From an uncultured Myxococcaceae bacterium (GTDB taxonomy: Bacteria > Myxococcota_A > Polyangia > Polyangiales > Ga0077539), in NCBI GenBank assembly GCA_945952225.1, contig CAMFHP010000001.1, forward strand, positions 1 to 64,000: a stretch of 64,000 nucleotides of DNA, written 5' to 3'. The notes beneath the pieces were generated by a model. That model was not told the DNA's origin and ran no database searches. It saw only the letters and a list, made by a program, of their open reading frames with translations. Both the position numbers and the translations under genes were made by a program. Below, piece by piece: positions 46,330 through 56,013 of the stretch. Within the stretch, counting starts at the first letter, position 1, and each line of letters opens with the position of its first letter.

Positions 46330-46457
46330 CCGACTTCGGCGCTGTGCACGCATGGCACGCCGCACCCTGCGGCGAGAGCGTTTCACCCCGCCGCGCGATT
46401 GATCTACCGTCGCCCCCTTACGCCCCGCTGACCTCGCGACGGAGATCACCCCCCGCA

Positions 46458-48353
46458 ATGAGCCGTACTGTCTGTGCGCTGAGCCTCGGACTCGCCCTCT
46501 CGGGCTGCTTCGGTGAGCCGAAGCCGTATCCCTCCGACGCCGCCGATGCCGTCGCCGATGTGCGCGCCGAGGCTGCCGTCGATGCGTCCGTCGATGCGGG
46601 GGTCGACGTGACCGCCGACGTGCGCGATGCCGCGGTCGACACGGCGCCCGATGGGTCCGTCGACAGCGCCGTCGACGCGATGGACGTTGCCAACGTGAGC
46701 GACGCCGCCGACGACGTGACGGACGCGAGCGACGTGAGCGACGCGAGCGACGGCAGCGACGTGATGGACGCCTCCGATGCGGCGCGCGATGTGGGCGATG
46801 CGGGCGATGTGACCGATGCGGGCGATGCGGCGCGCGATGTGAGCGACGCGGGCGATGCGGGCGAGCCCGTGGATCCGGCGATCGGCGTTCCGAGGCTCAT
46901 GGCGCCGCTCTCGGTGTCGCGCGTCGTGCGTCGCGTGCGCTTCGAATGGATCAACGCCTCGACCGCGGACGGGGCCACGATCGAGGTGTGCCGCGACCGC
47001 GCGTGCACGGTGATCGAAGCGAGCGCGGTGGTCACGGGCGAGAGCGTCGCGCCCACGGTGGATCTCGCGCCGGGCTTTCACTGGTGGCGCGCGCGGGGCC
47101 GTCGCGGACGCATCAACGGCACCATCGCGACGCAGCCCTGGGAGTTCTACGTCACGCCGCGGAGGCCGGGCTTCGACGTGCCCACGCCGCGTCAGTGGGG
47201 CGCCATGTTCGACGCGAACGGCGACGGGCTCTCCGACCTCGTGGTGGGCGCGCCGACGGCCACCGCGGGCGGCATGACCGGCGGCGCGGCGTACGTGTTT
47301 GCAGGCAGCGGCTTCGCCTTCGCGACCACGCCGTCGACCACCTTCGCGGCCACGGCGACGGGCGCGAACTTCGGGCGGCGTGTGTCGCCCCTCGACGACG
47401 TGAACGGCGACGGCTTCGCCGACCTCGCGGTGTCGGGCAGCGCATCGTCGACGGTGTACGCAGGGGGCACGGGCGTTCCGTCGAGCCTGCGCGTGTACGA
47501 CGGGTGGTCGCGCGCGCAGTCGGCGGGCGACGTGAACCACGACGGCTACGGCGACGTGCTCGTGAGCGACGGCGCCCGCGTGGGCGTGATGCTCGGCGGC
47601 TCGGGCGGCCCCGCGCTCGCGGCGGTGCGCACGGTGACGGGCTCCGCCGCGGTGGCCGTGGGTGATCTCAACGGCGACCGCTTCGACGACCTCGCGGTGC
47701 AGACCGCCACGACGCGCATCACCGTGTACCTCGGCAACCTCGCGGGCTTCGACGCGACGGCGGCCTACACCCTCGACGCGCCCGCGGGCTACACGTTCAG
47801 CAACGTCACCGCCGCGGGCGACGTGAACGGCGACAGCCTCGTGGACCTCATCGCCACGGCCACGCCCACGCTCGGCACGATCACCACGGGGGTGGTGCTC
47901 CCGCTCGTTCCGCCGGGCACGCGCGTGGCGTCGCCGGTGCTGCTCACCGCGCCCTCGCCGCGTCCCAACGGCTTCGGGGTCTCCGTCGCGGGCGTCGGAG
48001 ATTTCAACGGCGACGGCGTCGACGATTTCGCCGTGGGCGCGAGCTCCGACACCGCGTCGACGAACCAGGTGTGCGTCTACGCGGGATCGATCACGGGCCC
48101 GGCCACCATGCCCACGCAGTGCCTCGTGGTGAGCGCGCCGCCGCGCTTCGCGGCCTCGGTGGCGGGCACGGGCGACGTGAACAACGACGGCTTCGAAGAC
48201 CTCGTGGTGGGCGCGCCCGGGTCGAGCACGGTGCGCGGTGCGGTGACCGTGTACCGCGGCCGCGCGGCGGGCCTCACGGACCCGATGTCGCCGGCCTTCA
48301 CCGCGGGCGACACCGCGGGCGGTTTCGGCACAGACCTCGGCGGCTGGCGCTGA
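46458..48353 (+). CDS. FG-GAP/VCBS-repeat lipoprotein with Asp-Ala linker
   Basis: 631 residues. Lipobox LSGC (Cys17) is followed by about 125 residues of Asp/Ala/Val low complexity (residues about 25-145). The body has an Ig-like domain (about 150-230) and then repeated FG-GAP/integrin-like blades with the calcium-binding DxNxDGxxD pattern (DANGDGLSDLVVGAP, DVNGDGFADLAVSG, DVNHDGYGDVLVSD, DLNGDRFDDLAVQ, DVNGDSLVDLIAT, DFNGDGVDDFAVGA, DVNNDGFEDLVVGAP), seven blades as in a beta-propeller. Probably a surface adhesion or ligand-binding protein. Confidence 0.9.
   Translation: MSRTVCALSLGLALSGCFGEPKPYPSDAADAVADVRAEAAVDASVDAGVDVTADVRDAAVDTAPDGSVDSAVDAMDVANVSDAADDVTDASDVSDASDGSDVMDASDAARDVGDAGDVTDAGDAARDVSDAGDAGEPVDPAIGVPRLMAPLSVSRVVRRVRFEWINASTADGATIEVCRDRACTVIEASAVVTGESVAPTVDLAPGFHWWRARGRRGRINGTIATQPWEFYVTPRRPGFDVPTPRQWGAMFDANGDGLSDLVVGAPTATAGGMTGGAAYVFAGSGFAFATTPSTTFAATATGANFGRRVSPLDDVNGDGFADLAVSGSASSTVYAGGTGVPSSLRVYDGWSRAQSAGDVNHDGYGDVLVSDGARVGVMLGGSGGPALAAVRTVTGSAAVAVGDLNGDRFDDLAVQTATTRITVYLGNLAGFDATAAYTLDAPAGYTFSNVTAAGDVNGDSLVDLIATATPTLGTITTGVVLPLVPPGTRVASPVLLTAPSPRPNGFGVSVAGVGDFNGDGVDDFAVGASSDTASTNQVCVYAGSITGPATMPTQCLVVSAPPRFAASVAGTGDVNNDGFEDLVVGAPGSSTVRGAVTVYRGRAAGLTDPMSPAFTAGDTAGGFGTDLGGWR
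46740..46866 (+). repeat. low-complexity Asp-Ala coding repeat
   Basis: A run of short, degenerate gac/gat-gcg-type units encoding D-A/D-V/S-D residues in the linker of the FG-GAP lipoprotein. The unit is not fixed in length; it reflects codon repetition, not a clean tandem repeat. Confidence 0.7.
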
Positions 48354-48398
48354 GGCGTTTCGGCCGCGCGCAACGGTGATACCCTCCGCGCCCTCGCA

Positions 48399-50243
48399 AT
48401 GAGCGCCACGACCTCGACGACCCCCGCGGTGGGCGCTCTCATCGACGAGCGCTACCAGCTCGAATCCATGCTCGGCGAGGGCACCTTCGGCGGCGTGTGG
48501 CGGGCCCGCGACACGCGCCTCTCGGGGCGCCCCGTGGCGGTGAAGTTCCTCAAGGCGGAGTTCATCGAGCACGCGGGCGCGGTCTCGCGCTTCGACGCCG
48601 AGGCCGACGCGCTCGCGCAGCTCTCGCACCCGAACATCGTCGTGGTGATCGACCGCGGCGGCCGCACGCACCAGCGCTACATCGTCATGGAGTTCGTCGA
48701 GGGACGCTCCCTCGCCGAGTGGATCCGCGAGCGCCGCGACGCGGGCGTGACCCCCGATCCCCGCGAGGCCTTCGCGATCTTCGACCAGGTGTGCGCGGGC
48801 ATCGAGGCGGCCCACGCGGTGCGCTCGCCGGGGCCCATCGTTCACCGTGATCTCAAGCCCGACAACGTGATCCTCCGCACGCTGCCCGGCGGCGAGCTCT
48901 CGGTGAAGGTGCTCGATTTCGGCATCGCGCAGCTCGGTCGGCGCAAGGGCACGCAGACCGGCGCCCTCATGGGAACGCCCCTCTACATGGCCCCCGAGCA
49001 GGCCATGGGACAGGTCGCGGCCATCGGCCCGTGGACCGACGTGTTCTCCCTCGGTGTGCTCCTCGTCGAGATGCTCACCACGGAGCCGCAGCCCAACGCC
49101 GACGAGCCCTGGTGGGGAGCCTCGCTCCAGCGCGCATCGACGCTTCGCGAGGCGCTCACGGCGAAGCGTCCCGACATTCCCGAGGGCGTGTGGCGCGTGG
49201 TGGCGCGGTGTTTCTGTGCGCAGGGCTCGGAGCGATTCTCCGACGCGGGCTCGCTGCGCAGCTCGCTCCGTGTGGCCGTCTCCGAGGCGTACGGGATGTT
49301 CTCTCCGTCGCTCGTTCCGTCGCTGGGCTCGACGCCGCCGGGCGCGCAGTCTCCCCGCGCGCGGCCCACTCCCGACGGACGCGCCACGCCGCCGCTGCCC
49401 GCTGCGAACTTCAACTGGCTCACCGCGGGCGCTGCGTCCGACAACACCGACGCGCGCGGTGCCGCGGCGGGTGACGCTTCGAAGCCCGCGGCATCCGTCG
49501 CTGCGGGCGTCGTCACGGGCGCCGAGGCGGGCGTCGCCGCAGACCGCGATCCCCCGTGGATGAAGCTCACCGCGGTGGTGATCGTGGGCGCCGTGCTCGC
49601 GGCCGTGGCCATCGTTGCGGCGCTGGTGTTCCTCGATCAGCGGAAGCACGGAACGCCGCCCGAGGCCGCCACGCATCACCCGCGCACCGCCGCGTCGGTG
49701 CAGGGTGAGACCCCGCACGCGCCGACGCCCTTCGTGACCACGCCCGCACAGCCCCTCGCGCAGAACGCGTCGCTCGGAGACTTCGTGACGACGTGGGCCC
49801 GCACGCGCCGCGCAGAGCCCGGAGCGCGTCCCGTCGAAGCGCTCTACTCGACCTCGCTGAAGTACCACGGCTCGTCGCGCACGCCTGATTTCGCCGCGAT
49901 GGCGCGCGACATGGCCCGCGTGACGGCCGAGGGCGGGAGCTTCACCGTCGACGCCGCGCGGAGCGACTGGAGCCGCGAAGATCCCAACGCCGACGCCGTG
50001 CCTGCCGCGTGTCGCACGGTGCCCGACGCGACGGGCGCCGTGGTGAAGGTGCGCGCGTGGGCCGTCGAGGTGCGCAACGATCGCAACGCCGACATCGGGT
50101 GCCCGCGGCTCGAAGGGCGTTACCTGCTGCGCATGCGCGAGACGCCCGCGGGGCTGCGCATCTGCCACGAGAGCTGGTCCGTCGACGAGGGGATCTGCGC
50201 CTCGTGCCCCACCGCGCCGATGTGTGCGCGGCGACGCGACTGA
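48399..50243 (+). CDS. Ser/Thr protein kinase with transmembrane segment
   Basis: 614 residues. Kinase domain at about 18-290: Gly-loop LGEGTFGGVW (26-35), Lys49 (VAVK), HRDLKPDN (149-156), DFG (173-175), APE (198-200). After a linker there is one TM helix (about 390-412, VVIVGAVLAAVAIVAALVFL), then a Pro/Thr-rich stretch and a C-terminal extracytoplasmic domain (about 450-614) with five Cys. The topology is that of a PknB-like receptor kinase. The last segment CASCPTAPMC may be a disulfide-bonded cap. A TACCCT hexamer lies 13 bases before the ATG. Confidence 0.95.
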   Translation: MSATTSTTPAVGALIDERYQLESMLGEGTFGGVWRARDTRLSGRPVAVKFLKAEFIEHAGAVSRFDAEADALAQLSHPNIVVVIDRGGRTHQRYIVMEFVEGRSLAEWIRERRDAGVTPDPREAFAIFDQVCAGIEAAHAVRSPGPIVHRDLKPDNVILRTLPGGELSVKVLDFGIAQLGRRKGTQTGALMGTPLYMAPEQAMGQVAAIGPWTDVFSLGVLLVEMLTTEPQPNADEPWWGASLQRASTLREALTAKRPDIPEGVWRVVARCFCAQGSERFSDAGSLRSSLRVAVSEAYGMFSPSLVPSLGSTPPGAQSPRARPTPDGRATPPLPAANFNWLTAGAASDNTDARGAAAGDASKPAASVAAGVVTGAEAGVAADRDPPWMKLTAVVIVGAVLAAVAIVAALVFLDQRKHGTPPEAATHHPRTAASVQGETPHAPTPFVTTPAQPLAQNASLGDFVTTWARTRRAEPGARPVEALYSTSLKYHGSSRTPDFAAMARDMARVTAEGGSFTVDAARSDWSREDPNADAVPAACRTVPDATGAVVKVRAWAVEVRNDRNADIGCPRLEGRYLLRMRETPAGLRICHESWSVDEGICASCPTAPMCARRRD

Positions 50244-50339
50244 GGGATCGCGGAACACGGCAGCCGTGGCGCGCCCGCGGGATTGCCGTACCATCGCGCG
50301 CCCCGCGACGCCGGAACGGTCTGTGATGTGCGCGCGGCG

Positions 50340-53015
50340 ATGACAGCGCGCATGAACCGACACCGCCCACGGTCTTCGAAGCCCGACGACACCCTCCGCG
50401 ACCCGAAGGCCGACCTCGGGATGCACGACACGTTGCCCGCGCACGAGGCCGTGCCCGGTCGACGCCGCGAGCCCACGCGACCCGCGCCGCTGCCGCCGCC
50501 GCGCGCGACGTGGAAGCGCACCGTGGGCATCGCCGCGCTCGGTCTCTTCGGCGCGGGGCTCACGGGGCTGCTCGTGCTCGGCGGACTCTTCACCTGGTAC
50601 GGCCGCGATCTGCCCGACGTGCACTCGCTCCGCACGCGGTGGAACCCGCCGCAGACCACGCGGGTGTTGGCGCGTGACAACAGCGTGCTCGCGGAACTCT
50701 TCATCGAGCGGCGCACGGTGGTGCCGCTCGAAGCGCTCCCCGAGAACCTCGTGAAGGCCCTGCTCGCCGCCGAGGACGCGGAGTTCTACGAGCACCGCGG
50801 GCTCGACTGGCCGGGGCTCGTGCGCGCGCTGTGGGTGAACGTCCGTCGCGGCACGCTCGCGCAGGGGGCGAGCACCATCACCCAGCAGGTGGTGAAGAAC
50901 GTGCTGCTCACGTCGGAGCGAAGCCTCTCGCGCAAGGTGCGAGAGGTGCTCCTCGCGCGACAGATCGAGCAGGAGCTCGGCAAGAACGAGATCCTCTTTC
51001 TGTACGTGAACCACATCGCGTTCGGCCACGGGCGCAACGGCGTCGAAGAGGCCGCGCGCTTCTACTTCGGCAAGCACGTCGGCGAGCTCACGCTGGGCGA
51101 GTGCGCGCTGCTCGCGGGCATTCCCAAGAGCCCCGTGCACTACTCGCCGCGCAACGACCTCGAAGCCGCGCTGCGCCGCCGTCGGTGGATCCTCGGCCAG
51201 ATGGTCGACAAGCGGTTCATCACGCAGGCGCAGGCCGATCAGGCCGCCGCGGAGCCCGTGCATCTCGTTCCGAGTGACGACGACGACGGCGACTGCCCCG
51301 AGGTGGTGGACCTCGTGCGACGCACGCTCGCGCAGGTGGGCGGCGAGGGCGCGCTCCGTCGCGGCGGCTTCACGGTCTACACCACCCTCGACCCCGCGCT
51401 CCAACGCGCCGCGCGCGAGTCGGTCACGCGCGGACTCACGCAGCTCGACGCGCGCCACGGCTACCGCGGACCCCTCGGTGCGCCCGGCGCGCGCAGGCCC
51501 GCGGGCAGCGGCAACGTGGTGCGCGCAGAGCGTCCGCCCGCCGACGGAAGGCTCCTGCCCGGTCACGTCTACACGGGCGTCGTCGAGCGCGCCGAAGACC
51601 CGCCGCCCGGCAGCCGCGCGCACGGCTCCCTCTTCGTGCGCGTGGGCACCTCGCACGGTCGCGTGCCGTGGGAGACCGCTGCTCGCTACGCCACGAACCT
51701 CACGCCCTCGCAGTTCGCGCCCGTGGGCGCCGCGGTGCGCGTCTCGCCCGACAACCTCATCACCCCCGAGAACGAGGGAACGCTCCACCTGGAGCTCGGT
51801 CCCCAGTCGGCGATGGTGGCGATCGATCCGTCGTCGCGCGAGCTCCTCGCGATGGTGGGCGCCTTCGAATCGCTGCCCGGAATGTTCAACCGCGCCACCC
51901 GCGCGATGCGTCAGCCGGGCAGCGCGTTCAAGCCCTTTCTGTACTCGTATGCGCTCGCGTCGCGGCACTTCACCCTCGCGAGCACGATCGACCCGAACCC
52001 CGCGTGCTTCGGCACCGGACGCGGCCGATGGTGCCCCGCCGAAGCGCACGCGCGCGAAGGGGTGATCGAGCCGCCGATGCGCCTCCGTGAGGCCCTCGCG
52101 TTCTCGCGCAACATGGTGGCCGCGCGCTTGATGGAAGCGCTCGGCCCCGACGCCGTCGCCACGCACGCCGCGTCGCTGGGCATCCGCTCGCCGCTGCCGC
52201 ACGACCTCTCGCTCGCCCTCGGCTCGGGCGGTGTGACCCCCATCGAGCTCGTGAACGCCTACGCCACGTGGGCCTCGGGCGGCCGCTACCAGGACTGGAC
52301 CGTGATCCGTCGCATCGTGGGCCCCGACGGACGCGAGATTCCATTGCCCGCGCGCCCTGCGCCGCGGCAGGCCATGGCACCCGCCGATGCCTACCTGGTG
52401 ACCTCGCTCATGACGAGCGTCATCGACCACGGAACGGCCCGCGCCGCCCGCGCCCTCGGCCGTCCCGCGGCGGGCAAGACGGGCACCACCGACAACGCGC
52501 GCGACGCGTGGTTTGTGGGCTACACCCCCGACCTCGTGGCGGGCGTGTGGGTGGGCTTCGACGACCGTCAGCCCCTCGGTCCCGGCGAAGAGGGCGCGCG
52601 CGCCGCCGTGCCCGTGTGGACGTCGTTCATGCGCGAGTACGTGCGCGTGCGTCGTCCGCCGGCCATCGAGTTTCCGCGACCGCAGGGGGTCGTGAGCGTG
52701 CGCATCGATCCGGTGACGGGGCTGCTCCCCGCGGAGCCCGTCGCGCCCGTCGACCCGTCGGCCCCGCCGCCGCCCGCGCCCTTCGAAGAGGTCTTTCTCG
52801 AAGGCACCGAACCCCACGAGCGCACGCCCGTCGACGCGGGTGTGGTTGACGCGGCGACGGTGCTCCCCGTGGGCGATGCGGGCGCGCCCGTGCCCTCGGA
52901 AGCGCCCCCCGCGGAGCCCGGTGAAGCCCCGCTCGTGCTGCCCGTGCAGGAGGCGCCCGTCGACGATGCGGGCGCCACAGACGACGCATCGCCGCCGCCG
53001 ACCGCGGCACCCTGA
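50340..53015 (+). CDS. PBP1A-type bifunctional transglycosylase/transpeptidase
   Basis: 891 residues from ATG 50340 (ATG 50352 also possible). TM helix at about 61-84; glycosyltransferase (GT51) motif AAEDAEFYEHRGLDWPG with catalytic E145; further GT motifs QGASTITQQVVKN and GKNEILFLYVN. Transpeptidase domain with SxxK S528 (RQPGSAFKP), SRN and KTGTTDNARDAWFVGYTP. Both enzymatic halves appear intact. The C-terminal 80 residues are an Asp/Pro/Ala-rich tail. It polymerises and cross-links peptidoglycan at the outer face of the inner membrane. Confidence 0.95.
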   Translation: MTARMNRHRPRSSKPDDTLRDPKADLGMHDTLPAHEAVPGRRREPTRPAPLPPPRATWKRTVGIAALGLFGAGLTGLLVLGGLFTWYGRDLPDVHSLRTRWNPPQTTRVLARDNSVLAELFIERRTVVPLEALPENLVKALLAAEDAEFYEHRGLDWPGLVRALWVNVRRGTLAQGASTITQQVVKNVLLTSERSLSRKVREVLLARQIEQELGKNEILFLYVNHIAFGHGRNGVEEAARFYFGKHVGELTLGECALLAGIPKSPVHYSPRNDLEAALRRRRWILGQMVDKRFITQAQADQAAAEPVHLVPSDDDDGDCPEVVDLVRRTLAQVGGEGALRRGGFTVYTTLDPALQRAARESVTRGLTQLDARHGYRGPLGAPGARRPAGSGNVVRAERPPADGRLLPGHVYTGVVERAEDPPPGSRAHGSLFVRVGTSHGRVPWETAARYATNLTPSQFAPVGAAVRVSPDNLITPENEGTLHLELGPQSAMVAIDPSSRELLAMVGAFESLPGMFNRATRAMRQPGSAFKPFLYSYALASRHFTLASTIDPNPACFGTGRGRWCPAEAHAREGVIEPPMRLREALAFSRNMVAARLMEALGPDAVATHAASLGIRSPLPHDLSLALGSGGVTPIELVNAYATWASGGRYQDWTVIRRIVGPDGREIPLPARPAPRQAMAPADAYLVTSLMTSVIDHGTARAARALGRPAAGKTGTTDNARDAWFVGYTPDLVAGVWVGFDDRQPLGPGEEGARAAVPVWTSFMREYVRVRRPPAIEFPRPQGVVSVRIDPVTGLLPAEPVAPVDPSAPPPPAPFEEVFLEGTEPHERTPVDAGVVDAATVLPVGDAGAPVPSEAPPAEPGEAPLVLPVQEAPVDDAGATDDASPPPTAAP

Positions 53016-53020
53016 AAGCC

Positions 53021-53932
53021 CTACGTAGAAGGCGTTTCCGCGAGCGCTTCGGGCTCCACGTGGATCACCACGTCGACGTGCGCGTGCGACTGCGCGACGG
53101 CGCGCTCGACCTCGTCGCAGAGCGCGTGCGCGTCGGAGACGGTCATCGCGCCGGGCACCACCATGTGCAGGTCGCAGAAGGCCCCCGCGCCCGCGTGACG
53201 AAAGCGAAACCCGTGGACCTCGATCGCGCCGCGTTCCTTCGCGGTGCGGGTGATGAGCGCGCGGAGGTCGTCGCGTTCGGTGGCGTCGAGGGTCTCGTCC
53301 ATGAGTCCGCCCACGGAGCGCCGCACGAGGCCCCAGCCCGCCCACACGATCTGCGCGGCGACCACCAATGCGAGGAGCCCGTCGAGCACCCACCAGCCCG
53401 TCACGCGCGCGGCCACCACACCCACGAGCACGCCCGCGCTCGTGGCCACGTCGGTGAGCACGTGCACCCCGTCGGCATGGAGTGCGGGCGAGCGATGGCG
53501 CTTCCCTTCGCGCAGCAGAAACCACCCGAGCGCGCCGTTGAGCGCCGAGGCCGTGAGCGAGAGAAGCACACCCAGTCCGAACGACTGCGCGGGCACGGGA
53601 TGCATCACCCGCGGAATGGCCTCGCGCGCGATCTCGGCCGCGGCCACGAGCACGAGCACACCTTCGAGCACGGCGGAGAGGTACTCGGCCTTGCCGTGTC
53701 CGAAGGGGTGATCGCTGTCGGCCGGGCGACGCGCCACGCGCACGGCGGCCCACATCGCGAGGGCGGCGGCGACGTTGACCGTCGACTCCATCGCGTCGGA
53801 GCCGAGCGCCACGGAGCCCGTCACGCGCCACGCGAGGGCCTTGAGTCCCAGCACCACGAGGGCGACGCCGACGCTGATGCGCGCCGCGCGTTCGAGGGCC
53901 GAGGGAGAGGTCGAGGGGCTGGTGAGTTCCAT
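53021..53932 (-). CDS. cation diffusion facilitator (CDF) family transporter
   Basis: 303 residues from ATG 53932. Six hydrophobic helices; the metal-site motifs appear as GSDAMES (helix 2) and HADGVHVLTDV (helix 5; HxxxD). Between helix 4 and 5 there is a basic/His segment, and the C-terminal cytoplasmic domain begins ERDDLRALITRTAK, ending HAHVDVVIHVEPE. CDF proteins export Zn, Co, Mn or Fe in exchange for protons. Metal specificity cannot be assigned; the second position (D-x-x-E/S) is somewhat atypical. Confidence 0.92.
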   Translation of the reverse strand: MELTSPSTSPSALERAARISVGVALVVLGLKALAWRVTGSVALGSDAMESTVNVAAALAMWAAVRVARRPADSDHPFGHGKAEYLSAVLEGVLVLVAAAEIAREAIPRVMHPVPAQSFGLGVLLSLTASALNGALGWFLLREGKRHRSPALHADGVHVLTDVATSAGVLVGVVAARVTGWWVLDGLLALVVAAQIVWAGWGLVRRSVGGLMDETLDATERDDLRALITRTAKERGAIEVHGFRFRHAGAGAFCDLHMVVPGAMTVSDAHALCDEVERAVAQSHAHVDVVIHVEPEALAETPST

Positions 53933-54003
53933 GGGGTGTGCGCCGAGGTGTCGGGCGTCGGGGCCGCGCTGTCGATGGTGAGCGTCCGCCGCTGAACGAG
54001 AAT

Positions 54004-54711
54004 TCATCGCGCGAAGGTGAGCTCCACCGCGCGCGTGTCGCCCTCGCCGAGCCGAACCACCTTCTGCGCCGTCGCCTCGCCGCGCCACGCGCGCAGCACG
54101 TAGATTCCCGCGGGCACGTTGCGGAGTTCGAAGCGCCCCGCCCCGTCGACCACCGCGTGGTACGGGTGCGCGAAGGCGTAGACCCGCAGCGTGCGACCGT
54201 TCGCGTCGTCGCCGCGGAGCATCCCCGTGCGCTCCACACGCAGCGTCGTCGAGGCGCCGCCGGCGAGCACCACGGTGAGCGCGCGCGCGTCGTTCCATCG
54301 CAGGGGAAGCGCGCGCACCTCGTCGCCCACCGCACGGAGCGAGAGCGTGTCGCCCACGGTGGCCGCGACCGCGCGCGGAGACACGCCGCACGGGCCCACG
54401 GTGAGCGGGACCTCTCGCGCGGAAAGCCCTTCGCCAAAGGCCATTCCGTCGAGCGCGACCACCGCGTCGTCGCCCTGCGCGCACGGGTCTGCGGCGTTGC
54501 GTGCGGGCGCGGGGAGCACCCTTCCACGGAGCGTGGCGCCGCGTGTCACGGCGACCGCGCGGTACGGAACCATCGCCGCGTCGGGCATCGCCGTGAGCTC
54601 CTCGACGGGCGCGGTCACCGTCGCATCGGGCGCGGGCGAGGCGACGGCGCGCGGGTCACGGCACGCGGCGAGCGCGGTCACGACCCACAGTGCGGCGCGC
54701 TTCGAAACCAT
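54004..54711 (-). CDS. lipoprotein with carboxypeptidase regulatory-like domain
   Basis: 235 residues. Lipobox LAAC (Cys17) is followed by a short Pro/Ala/Asp linker. The body has beta strands (RGRVLPAP, SLRAVGDEVRALPLRW) and an end with GAGRFELRNVPAGIYVLRAWRGEA, the classical CarboxypepD_reg-like (transthyretin) fold, usually a binding or structural module in exported proteins. Function unknown. Confidence 0.78.
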   Translation of the reverse strand: MVSKRAALWVVTALAACRDPRAVASPAPDATVTAPVEELTAMPDAAMVPYRAVAVTRGATLRGRVLPAPARNAADPCAQGDDAVVALDGMAFGEGLSAREVPLTVGPCGVSPRAVAATVGDTLSLRAVGDEVRALPLRWNDARALTVVLAGGASTTLRVERTGMLRGDDANGRTLRVYAFAHPYHAVVDGAGRFELRNVPAGIYVLRAWRGEATAQKVVRLGEGDTRAVELTFAR

Positions 54712-54739
54712 CGGGTGCGGAGGGAGAAATTGCGGCCGC

Positions 54740-55942
54740 TCAGACGAGCGTGGAGACAGCGCCCGCGAGGCGTTCGAGGGCCTTGTCGATGGTCTCGAGG
54801 CTCACGGCGTACGAGAGCCGCAGGTGGCCCGGGGCCATGAACGCCGAGCCGGGCACCACGGCGATGTGCGCGGCGTCGAGGAGCCACGCGGCCACGTCGG
54901 CGTCGGTGGCGAGCACCTTGTCCATGGGGGTGAGCTTGCCGAGCCACGCGCGCACGTCGCAGAAGGCGTAGAACGCGCCCTCGGGCATGCCGCAGCGAAC
55001 GCCGGGCAGCGCGCGGAGCCCCGCCACGAGGCGGTTGCGACGGGCTTCGAAGGCCACGCGCATGCGGTCGAGCTCCGTGGGCGGAGAGTTCAGCGCTTCG
55101 AGCGCGCCCCACTGCGAGAAGGTCGCGGTGCTCGTGGCGCCCTGGCCCTGCACCGTGTCCATGGCCTTCGCGAGGTGCGTCGGCGCGATGGACCAGCCCA
55201 CGCGCCAGCCCGTCATCGCGTAGGTCTTGCTCACGCCGTCGATGATCACCATGCGCGGCGCGAGGTCGGGCGCCACCGACACGATCGAGCGCTGCACGAA
55301 GCCGTCGTACACGAGGCCCGCGTAGATCTCGTCGGAGAGGATCCAGCAGTCGTGCGGGCGGAGCACGTCGGCCAGCGCTTCGAGCTCGGCGACGGTGTAG
55401 GCCGCGCCCGTGGGGTTCGACGGGGTGCAGAGCACCACGGCCTTCGTGCGGGGCGTGAGGGCCGCGCGGAGCGCTTCGGGAGAGACCTTCCAGCCCTGTT
55501 CGAGCGTGCTCTCGACGTAGACGGGCGTGGCGCCCGCGATGCGCACCTGCTCGGGGTAGCTCACCCAGCACGGCGTGGGGATCACCACCTCGTCGCCCTC
55601 TTCGAGCGCCGCGAGCGCGAAGTTGAAGAGCGCCCCCTTGGCCCCCACGGTGACCGTGACGTTCTCGGCCTTCGCGGGCGCGCCGCGCGTGGCCACGGAG
55701 CGCTCGGCGATGGCCCTGCGCAGCTCGGGGATTCCGCTCACGGGGGTGTACCGCGTGCGACCCTCGGCGATGGCCTTGCGACCCGCCTCGCGGATGTTCT
55801 CGGGGGTGTCGAAATCGGGCTCGCCCGCGCCGAAGGAGATCACGTCGACGCCGCGTGCGCGAAGCTCCTGCGCGCGTGCGTTGATGGCGAGGGTGACCGA
55901 GGGGGTGACCGCGTTGAGACGCGCCGCGAGTTGGTTTGCCAT
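54740..55942 (-). CDS. aspC: class I/II pyridoxal-phosphate aminotransferase (aspartate aminotransferase-like)
   Basis: 400 residues from ATG 55942. The pyridoxal-phosphate Lys is K239 in GVSKTYAMTGWRVG; NPTG (176-179), SDEIY (203-207) and ISFGAGEPDF (35-44) are conserved. This is the subfamily Ib pattern of aspartate aminotransferases. It interconverts aspartate/oxaloacetate with 2-oxoglutarate/glutamate; prephenate aminotransferase activity is common in the same subgroup. Cytoplasmic. Symbol is by subfamily. Confidence 0.92.
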   Translation of the reverse strand: MANQLAARLNAVTPSVTLAINARAQELRARGVDVISFGAGEPDFDTPENIREAGRKAIAEGRTRYTPVSGIPELRRAIAERSVATRGAPAKAENVTVTVGAKGALFNFALAALEEGDEVVIPTPCWVSYPEQVRIAGATPVYVESTLEQGWKVSPEALRAALTPRTKAVVLCTPSNPTGAAYTVAELEALADVLRPHDCWILSDEIYAGLVYDGFVQRSIVSVAPDLAPRMVIIDGVSKTYAMTGWRVGWSIAPTHLAKAMDTVQGQGATSTATFSQWGALEALNSPPTELDRMRVAFEARRNRLVAGLRALPGVRCGMPEGAFYAFCDVRAWLGKLTPMDKVLATDADVAAWLLDAAHIAVVPGSAFMAPGHLRLSYAVSLETIDKALERLAGAVSTLV

Positions 55943-56013
55943 GGTGCTGCGCGGCGGATCATACAGAAACCGCGCGCGGCGGTGCGCGCGTTGCGCGACG
56001 GCGGAGGGACCGC

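Noticed and set aside
46446-54527. A 2693-residue open frame on the minus strand, and other very long antisense frames
   Set aside because: They are mirror images of real genes in a very GC-rich genome with few stop codons; their translation is Arg/His/Gly-rich without domains.
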